Shown here piece after piece: positions 59,147 through 64,000 of a DNA stretch of 64,000 nucleotides. The notes under the pieces were generated by a model that worked only from the letters and a program-made list of their open reading frames with translations, searched no databases and was not told the origin of the DNA. The position numbers and the translations under genes are program-made. Every line of letters starts with the position of its first letter. Position 1 is the stretch's first letter. The stretch is from Bifidobacterium psychraerophilum (lineage in GTDB: Bacteria > Actinomycetota > Actinomycetes > Actinomycetales > Bifidobacteriaceae): assembly GCF_000741705.1 (NCBI RefSeq), contig NZ_JGZI01000009.1, positions 434,001 to 498,000 of the forward strand, in the 5' to 3' direction.

Positions 59147-60787
59147 CTAAGCGCTGTGGAATCGAATGGCCGCCCATGAAATCTCGGGCATGGTCAGGGT
59201 GAATGAGGCATCCTCATTCATCCGAACATCGCATGCATGCGGCACAACGGCGTTGCTGTCCTCTGCGGTGTTGCGCCGGTAGGGATCGTCCTCGTGGAGC
59301 ATCTGTGTGGCATCGATGCGCATGGTCGATGCGTCGATCCGCGGCAGGGAGGAGCAATCGATGCGGACGTCGTGGGTGCCGTGCTCGTCACGGTTGACGA
59401 CGAGTGCAAGGCCTTCGTGCCGCTCGTCGTCCCATGTGATGACGGCGTCGATGGCAGGTACCGCATCGTATTGTGGCGTGGAGAGCATCGGGCCGTCGAT
59501 GCTGGGAGCATAGGCGTTTCCCCGGGCGTGGTGCGCGGCCGCCGCAAAGGGGTGGAAGACGCTCTGTTTCCAAGCGGGGCCCATCGCTTCCGTCATGATC
59601 GGGGCGATGACGTTGACGAGTTGGGCCCGGGAGGCCGAACGTACATGGTCGCAGTGCTTGAGCAGGGAGATCATCAGGGATCCCTCGACCACCGCGTCGG
59701 CGACCGTATACAGATCCTCCAGAAGCCTCGGCGCTTTCGGCCACTCTTCATGATGAAGACCGGCCTTCGCCTGCGCCTTCCATTCCTCTTCCTGCTGGTT
59801 CCAGACGTCCGAATACCATACCCCCCACTCATCGAAGGACAATGCGACTTCATGGTCGGAGTGCTTCTCCGCCTTCGTCGTGGCGCATATTCCGGCGACG
59901 GTGTCGATGAAATGCGCCATATCCTCAGAGGAAAGCAGGAAGTCCTGGAAGCTGGCGGCGCCCCGGTCATAGTAATAGGCGTGGCAGGAGATGAAGTCCA
60001 GGTTGTCGTAGGCCTTGTCCAACACCGTGCGTTCCCAGTGCCCGAAGCTGGGCATATGCGCGCTCGAAGATCCGCAGGCCACGAGTTGCAGGCCGGATTC
60101 GGCCAGTTTCATGGCATGCGCCACCTGATCCACCGCAGTGGCGTAGGCTTCCGCACTCATATGCCCGACCTGCCACGGGCCATCCATCTCATTGCCCAGA
60201 CACCACATCGAAACATCCATCGCCTCGGGAATGCCGTTGCGTACACGACGGTCGGCCAACGCCGTCCCTGCTGGGGCATTCACGTATTCCAACTCCTCCA
60301 GGCAGGCATGCAGCCCTCTCGTACCGAGGTTGACCGCCAGCATGATCTCCGTGCCGGTCTGACGACTCCAATGGTAGAAGTCGTCAATGCCGACCTCATT
60401 CGTTTCAGTGCTGTGCCAGGCCAGGTCGCGTCGTACCGGTCGGAGTTCCTTGGGTCCGGTCCCGTCCTCCCAGTTGTAGTTCGAGACGAAATTGCCTCCC
60501 GGGTAGCGAACGCAGGTGACACCGAGCTCATTGACGAGCTCCATGACGTCATGGCGGAATCCGTATTCGTCCGCTGTCGGATGATCCGGCTCGTATATGC
60601 CGCCGTATACGCCTCTTCCCATATGTTCGACGAAGGATCCGAACAGTCGCCTGGGAATATCGGCGACGGCGACGGGTGTGTGAACGAGCGCTGTTCCGGA
60701 GGCTTGATGCGGGATTTTTCGGGGCGGAACGGCATCCTTGCCAGCAGTGCCAATGGCTGCGGCCGTCTGGGTTTCTCCACGCGTCAT
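59147..60787 (-). CDS. abfA: alpha-L-arabinofuranosidase, glycoside hydrolase family 51
   Basis: The product has 546 aa. VRYPGGNFVSNYNWEDG and the barrel strands are followed by CLGNEMDGPW (acid/base Glu200) and LSFDEWGVWYS (nucleophile Glu320), then a C-terminal beta-sandwich. It releases L-arabinofuranose from arabinan, arabinogalactan or arabinoxylan oligosaccharides in the cytoplasm, with no signal peptide. The first about 40 residues are an unconserved extension. AAAGGAAG lies about 7 nt before the ATG. It is transcribed away from the SBP gene across the operator region. Confidence 0.95.
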   Translation of the reverse strand: MTRGETQTAAAIGTAGKDAVPPRKIPHQASGTALVHTPVAVADIPRRLFGSFVEHMGRGVYGGIYEPDHPTADEYGFRHDVMELVNELGVTCVRYPGGNFVSNYNWEDGTGPKELRPVRRDLAWHSTETNEVGIDDFYHWSRQTGTEIMLAVNLGTRGLHACLEELEYVNAPAGTALADRRVRNGIPEAMDVSMWCLGNEMDGPWQVGHMSAEAYATAVDQVAHAMKLAESGLQLVACGSSSAHMPSFGHWERTVLDKAYDNLDFISCHAYYYDRGAASFQDFLLSSEDMAHFIDTVAGICATTKAEKHSDHEVALSFDEWGVWYSDVWNQQEEEWKAQAKAGLHHEEWPKAPRLLEDLYTVADAVVEGSLMISLLKHCDHVRSASRAQLVNVIAPIMTEAMGPAWKQSVFHPFAAAAHHARGNAYAPSIDGPMLSTPQYDAVPAIDAVITWDDERHEGLALVVNRDEHGTHDVRIDCSSLPRIDASTMRIDATQMLHEDDPYRRNTAEDSNAVVPHACDVRMNEDASFTLTMPEISWAAIRFHSA

Positions 60788-60814
60788 GAAAATCTTCCTT
60801 TCGCTTCAAAACAC

Positions 60815-60844
60815 TTGTTTGTTTGCGCAAACATACCTTAAGAT
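60815..60844 (+). promoter_or_regulatory. SBP promoter overlapped by LacI operator
   Basis: A perfect 14-bp palindrome TGTTTGCGCAAACA (60820-60833) lies in the spacer between TTGTTT (60815-60820, -35) and TAAGAT (60839-60844, -10; 18-bp spacer). The core TTGCGCAA matches the site at 54639-54646. It also lies about 33 bp upstream of the divergent GH51 start, so one site may control both directions. Confidence 0.8.
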
Positions 60845-60846
60845 GT

Positions 60847-60866
60847 TATCGTTAACTCGAACGATA
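60847..60866. promoter_or_regulatory. second inverted repeat upstream of the SBP gene
   Basis: TATCGTT (60847-60853) and AACGATA (60860-60866) are perfect 7-bp inverted arms 6 bp apart, just downstream of the putative -10. The site is absent from the permease promoter, so it may bind a different regulator (for example for arabinose). Confidence 0.5.
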
Positions 60867-60981
60867 CAAGACGATGTATCCGAAGTCGAATTTGTGAACA
60901 AGGAACTCGTTCAATGGATGTATGTGGTGCTGACCAATCAACGAGGATTGGGCGGGTTCGCAAGACAAGGGAGAGTGAACG

Positions 60982-62328
60982 ATGAAGTTCGGCAAGCGAG
61001 CAATCGCACTTTTGGGGACTGTGGTGATGCTGGCTCCTCTGGCCGCTTGTGGTGGGTCAGGAAGCGACTCAGGTGCCTCCAGCGGCGGCAAGACCGAAGT
61101 GCTGGTCTGGGCCTGGGATTCAACACTGTCTCGTACGGTGGCGGGTTTCGAAAAGGAGAACCCCGATATCACCGTCAAGATCACTAATGCAGGAACGAAC
61201 AAGGACGAATATACGGCGCTGAACAACGCCATGTCGGCGGGGAAGGGCGCCCCTGACATCGCGCAGATCGAGTACTACGCCCTGCCGGAGTACGTGATCA
61301 GGGAGAACGTTCAGAACATTTCCGATCTGGGCGCCTCGGGTTACAAGGATTTCTACACTCCAGGCACATGGAGCTCGGTCAACATCAATGGAGGCGTCTA
61401 CGGGCTGCCACTCGATTCCGGCCCGATGGCCTTCTTCTACAACAAGGAGGTCTTCGACAAGGCGGGGGTCACGCAGATTCCCACCACATGGGATGAGTTC
61501 TACGAGGCAGCCAAGAAGATTCGCGCGACGGGGTCATACATCACCTCTGATTCGGGGGATGCGGGCTTCTTCGACTCGATGACATGGCAGGCCGGTGCCA
61601 CCCCATTCTCCACCAGCAACGACGGCAAGGAGGTGAGCATCAATCTCACATCCGATAGCGGCGTGAAGAAATGGACGGATTTCTGGCAGAAGATGATCAA
61701 TGAGGACCTCATCGACACCAAAACAGCCGGATGGACGGATGACTGGAACAAGGGTCTCAATGACGGTTCGATCGCATCCCTGCTGACCGGCGCATGGATG
61801 CCGTACAACCTCCTCTCGGGAGCACCGGACGGTTCCGGCAAGTGGAGGGTCGCCCAGATGCCCACCTGGGAGCAGGGCGGCACGGAGAACTCCGAGAACG
61901 GCGGATCGTCTCTGGCGATCATCAAGTCCGATGACGAGGCCAAGGTCAAAGCCGCATACAAGTTCCTGGAGTACGCGACGCATAACGCCGCAGGCATCAA
62001 GGAGCGCGTCGACGGCGGTGCCTTCCCGGCCGATAACGACACCCTCGCCTCCGAGGACTTCCTGAGCATGACCTCACTCAAGGATGCCGATGGCAAGGAT
62101 AACGAGTACTTCGGCGGACAGGAGTTCAACAAGGAGCTGGCAAAGGCGGCGGCCAATGTCATCACCGGCTACAAGTTCCTGCCATTCGAGGTCTATGCGC
62201 GAGGCGTGTTCGCCGACGATGTCGGCGGGGCCTTCACCGATAAGTCGATCACCCTCCAGGAGGGGATCGCAGCCTGGCAGAAGAACCTCAAGAGTTATGC
62301 GGAGAGTCAGGGTTACACGGTGAAGTGA
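60982..62328 (+). CDS. sugar ABC transporter substrate-binding lipoprotein
   Basis: A family 1 solute-binding protein of 448 aa. The lipobox LAAC (Cys23) follows a signal peptide. KTEVLVWAWDSTLSRTVAGFEKENPDI opens the fold, and GLPLDSGPMAFFYNKEVFDKAGV is the typical hinge region. AAGGGAGA precedes the ATG. It delivers an oligosaccharide to the permeases at 54729/55652, from which it is separated by GH42 and a reverse-oriented GH51. Its last codons are the first unit of a tandem repeat that continues beyond the stop. Confidence 0.94.
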   Translation: MKFGKRAIALLGTVVMLAPLAACGGSGSDSGASSGGKTEVLVWAWDSTLSRTVAGFEKENPDITVKITNAGTNKDEYTALNNAMSAGKGAPDIAQIEYYALPEYVIRENVQNISDLGASGYKDFYTPGTWSSVNINGGVYGLPLDSGPMAFFYNKEVFDKAGVTQIPTTWDEFYEAAKKIRATGSYITSDSGDAGFFDSMTWQAGATPFSTSNDGKEVSINLTSDSGVKKWTDFWQKMINEDLIDTKTAGWTDDWNKGLNDGSIASLLTGAWMPYNLLSGAPDGSGKWRVAQMPTWEQGGTENSENGGSSLAIIKSDDEAKVKAAYKFLEYATHNAAGIKERVDGGAFPADNDTLASEDFLSMTSLKDADGKDNEYFGGQEFNKELAKAAANVITGYKFLPFEVYARGVFADDVGGAFTDKSITLQEGIAAWQKNLKSYAESQGYTVK

Positions 62329-62455
62329 AGTAACACAGTGCAGTCAAGTAACGCGGTGAAGTGAAGCTCCACAGTGCAGTGTGAACTAGCACATGCAGTT
62401 AAGCAGCACGGTGCAGTGAAGTGAGACAGTGGAGTGAAGCAGCGCAGTGCGGTGG
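62318..62455 (+). repeat. degenerate 18-bp tandem repeats across the SBP stop
   Basis: About seven to eight units of roughly 17-20 bp, consensus ACACGGTGAAGTGAAGTA, run from the last SBP codons (62318) through the stop (62326-62328) to 62455. Core CAGTG/CGGTG plus GAAGT recurs throughout. Units diverge with distance. Confidence 0.8.
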
Positions 62456-62498
62456 GACCGCAAGCTGAAGTGGGGCTTCACCGATACGCAGGGGTCAT

Positions 62499-62543
62499 GG
62501 CGGCGGGGCCGCAGCGAATATCCTTCGCTGCGGCCCCGCCGCC
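62499..62543. terminator. 20-bp perfect hairpin between SBP and coaX
   Basis: Arms 62499-62518 and 62524-62543 are perfectly complementary, all 20 bp, GC-rich, around a TATCC loop. They lie between convergent genes. There is no T-tract, so termination could be Rho-aided, or the structure may protect the 3' ends. Confidence 0.75.
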
Positions 62544-62563
62544 CGCATATCCGGATCCGCCGT

Positions 62564-62580
62564 TTTCGACCAGGTCGAAA
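62564..62580. promoter_or_regulatory. perfect 17-bp palindrome near the coaX 3' end
   Basis: TTTCGACC-A-GGTCGAAA is an 8-1-8 inverted repeat. The 1-nt centre cannot form an RNA loop, so a DNA-protein site is more natural, but no promoter is expected here. Confidence 0.45.
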
Positions 62581-62608
62581 GGGGTGGCCTCAGGTCAGTC
62601 CGCGAAAC

Positions 62609-63379
62609 TCAGCGTCGCGTGTTCCTGGCATAGATCAACGCCATCCCCTTGAACAGCAGATTCGGGTCATAGGTGTCTACCGCGTCGATGTCGTGCGCGA
62701 ACACCCTGCCGAGTCCGCCGGTGGCGATGACTGTGAATTCCGATGCCAGCTCCTGCTGGAACTGCTCGATGGTGCGTTCCACACCACCGAGGAAGTTGTA
62801 ATACAGGCCCGCCTGCATGGCGGAGCGTGTGCTCGATGCGAGGATGGTGTCCGGTTTGATGATCTCCACCTCCGGAAGCTGGGCGGTCTGCCCCCACAGG
62901 GCGGCGGCGCCCGATTGGATGCCCACGGTGATGAGTCCTGCGGTCAGCGCCCCCGTGGCGTCGACGTAGGCGTATGTGGTGGCGGTCCCGAAATCGATGA
63001 CGAGTGCCGGGCCGCCGTATACGAAGTAGGCCCCCGCACAGCCCGCCAGGATGTCGCCGCCCACGGAGGCGGGATCATCCATGCGAATGTTGATTCCCGT
63101 TTTGATGCCGGGGCCGACGATCATCGGGTCGATGTCGAAGAACTTGATGATCGCCGATCGGAACGAGTACATGACCTTGGGCACCACGGATGTGATGATC
63201 ACATCATCCACATCATCTGCCTGGTAGCCGCTCATATTCAGGAATTCCTTGATCATCAGGCCGTACTCGTCCGACGACCGGCTTGTTTTCGTGGTGATCC
63301 TGTAGCTTCCCGCGATCGTCGAGTTATCCATGAATCCCAGGACGATGTTGGTGTTTCCGATGTCAACGGCGACGAGCAT
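62609..63379 (-). CDS. coaX: type III pantothenate kinase
   Basis: Phosphorylates pantothenate, the first step of CoA synthesis, and is insensitive to CoA feedback. The product has 256 aa starting MLVAVDIGNTNIVLGFMD (first phosphate loop DxGNT). The second acidic site is in LVIDFGTATTYAYVD, and TAGLITVGIQSGAAALWGQTAQLP is a family block. AAGGAG lies 7 nt before the ATG; the longer frame to 63436 is not used. Convergent with the sugar SBP gene. Confidence 0.94.
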   Translation of the reverse strand: MLVAVDIGNTNIVLGFMDNSTIAGSYRITTKTSRSSDEYGLMIKEFLNMSGYQADDVDDVIITSVVPKVMYSFRSAIIKFFDIDPMIVGPGIKTGINIRMDDPASVGGDILAGCAGAYFVYGGPALVIDFGTATTYAYVDATGALTAGLITVGIQSGAAALWGQTAQLPEVEIIKPDTILASSTRSAMQAGLYYNFLGGVERTIEQFQQELASEFTVIATGGLGRVFAHDIDAVDTYDPNLLFKGMALIYARNTRR

Positions 63380-63636
63380 GGGGATCTCCTTCGAAGGTGT
63401 GAGCAGTCCGTTGCTTGCTGGTCCGGCAAGGGGCAATGGTCATTACAGTAGCCGCATGGGCCTGTTCTCAGCATAATCGCAGGACCATCACCACAAATTC
63501 TATGTCCGTTGTTAGGATGGATTCCGGTGGTCGACCCGGATTCGGGCGGCCAATCGCAGCTTTTCTGACCGCGGCTTCGGGCATCCCAGGGTGCCGGGTG
63601 TCGCTGTCATGGGAGCCATGAACGAAGAGAGCAACA

Positions 63637-64000
63637 ATGTCGGGAAACATTGAACCAGGAACCACTGAACCGGAAAACAAAGAACCGGAAAATATCGAAG
63701 CGGAAAGCACCGCGCCGGGCGGCACAGGACCGGGAAACAAGGATTCTGCCGGGCCGCAGCCGGAATACGACGCATCCACAAGTGAGACCACCCCGGACGC
63801 AGCCTCCGGAAGCACCGATGAGACGCTGAACGCACTGAGCAAAAAGCCGAAGGGGCGCAGAAACTGGCTGCTGGCCCTGATCGCGCTTATCGTCGTGATC
63901 GCGGTGTCCGCGGGTGCATGGGTTTTCTCATCCCTGCGTTCGACGCCGGCGTCTACTGGCACCGTGGCGAAAAGCGTCACCATCGGGTTGAAGCTGGCAC
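63637..64000 (+). CDS. membrane-anchored protein, N-terminal part (possible SBP)
   Basis: An open frame from the ATG at 63637 runs off the window (121 codons seen). Residues 1-82 are hydrophilic and repetitive (pentapeptides NIEPG, TTEPE, NKEPE, NIEAE). A single helix follows (NWLLALIALIVVIAVSAGAWVF), then TPASTGTVAKSVTIGLKLA. The order cytoplasmic tail, helix, extracytoplasmic domain suggests an uncleaved signal anchor. The end resembles the start of a family 5 (peptide/oligosaccharide) solute-binding domain, but too little is seen to be sure. Confidence 0.55.
   Translation, partial: MSGNIEPGTTEPENKEPENIEAESTAPGGTGPGNKDSAGPQPEYDASTSETTPDAASGSTDETLNALSKKPKGRRNWLLALIALIVVIAVSAGAWVFSSLRSTPASTGTVAKSVTIGLKLA
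63646..63735 (+). repeat. six 15-bp tandem repeats at a gene 5' end
   Basis: Units of exactly 15 bp (63646-63735) encode NIEPG, TTEPE, NKEPE, NIEAE, STAPG and GTGPG. The consensus contains GAACCGGAA. It is the same period as the ssb, ftsE, wecA and ABC ATPase repeats, here at the 5' end. Confidence 0.8.

Overview
The window is chromosomal DNA from a high-GC actinobacterium, most likely Bifidobacterium or a close relative in the Bifidobacteriaceae. The clues are the tilS-hpt-ftsH-fol-DUF3180 order, the prfB-ftsE-ftsX-CHAP hydrolase-smpB order, an FtsE with a long C-terminal tail, an actinobacterial-type DapD, and a GH42/GH51 plus ABC-importer sugar locus under a LacI regulator. The genus is inferred from gene content and order; no species call is attempted. 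Almost every gene is a normal chromosomal housekeeping or carbohydrate gene. I saw no phage, integrase, transposase, rRNA operon or CRISPR array.

Layout. 0-5.3 kb: the end of a glycerate kinase, two small membrane proteins, two family 2 glycosyltransferases and an AI-2E-type permease. 5.3-7.9 kb: a two-gene ABC exporter. 8-15 kb: a tightly packed plus-strand run dacB, tilS, hpt, ftsH, a FolB-FolK fusion and DUF3180. 15-20.3 kb (minus): tesB, ettA, prmC-prfA and rpmE. 20.4-25 kb: accessory genes (an SDR oxidoreductase, a MarR regulator plus BAAT-type thioesterase/hydrolase operon, two membrane proteins) and a CAT-anticodon tRNA. 25.4-35.7 kb: a YkoE-like vitamin transporter, tsaC/sua5, a WecA/TagO-type transferase, guaB, orn, a Pif1-like helicase, proS and a second-type ssb. 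35.8-41.4 kb: pepO, map, gltA and dapD. 41.4-47.4 kb: prfB, ftsE, ftsX, a CHAP hydrolase and smpB. 47.7-50.6 kb: a polar amino acid ABC importer. 50.7-53.5 kb: glmS and a pseudouridine synthase. 53.5-62.3 kb: a galactoside/arabinoside locus of lacI, two sugar permeases, GH42, GH51 and a sugar-binding lipoprotein. 62.6-64 kb: coaX and the start of a membrane-anchored protein.

How the genes work together. The 53.5-62.3 kb block forms one uptake and degradation pathway. The lipoprotein and the two permeases import an oligosaccharide, and GH42 and GH51 remove galactose and arabinose inside the cell. Two copies of a TTGCGCAA-centred palindrome mark the likely LacI operators. FtsE/FtsX and the CHAP protein resemble the FtsEX-activated peptidoglycan hydrolase system of cell separation.

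Most unusual observations. (1) The FolB-FolK fusion has an intact reading frame but appears to have lost the catalytic residues of both domains, and folE and folP, which I would expect beside it, are absent. (2) Short tandem repeats of 14-18 bp recur at the 3' ends of unrelated genes. Several run through the stop codon (tesB, wecA, smpB, the sugar SBP). Others of exactly 15 bp build pentapeptide tails (ssb, ftsE, ABC ATPase, last gene). (3) Several long perfect hairpins or inverted repeats lie between genes, including a three-armed, mutually exclusive pair of hairpins between guaB and orn. (4) A perfect 17-bp palindrome abuts the marR start codon.
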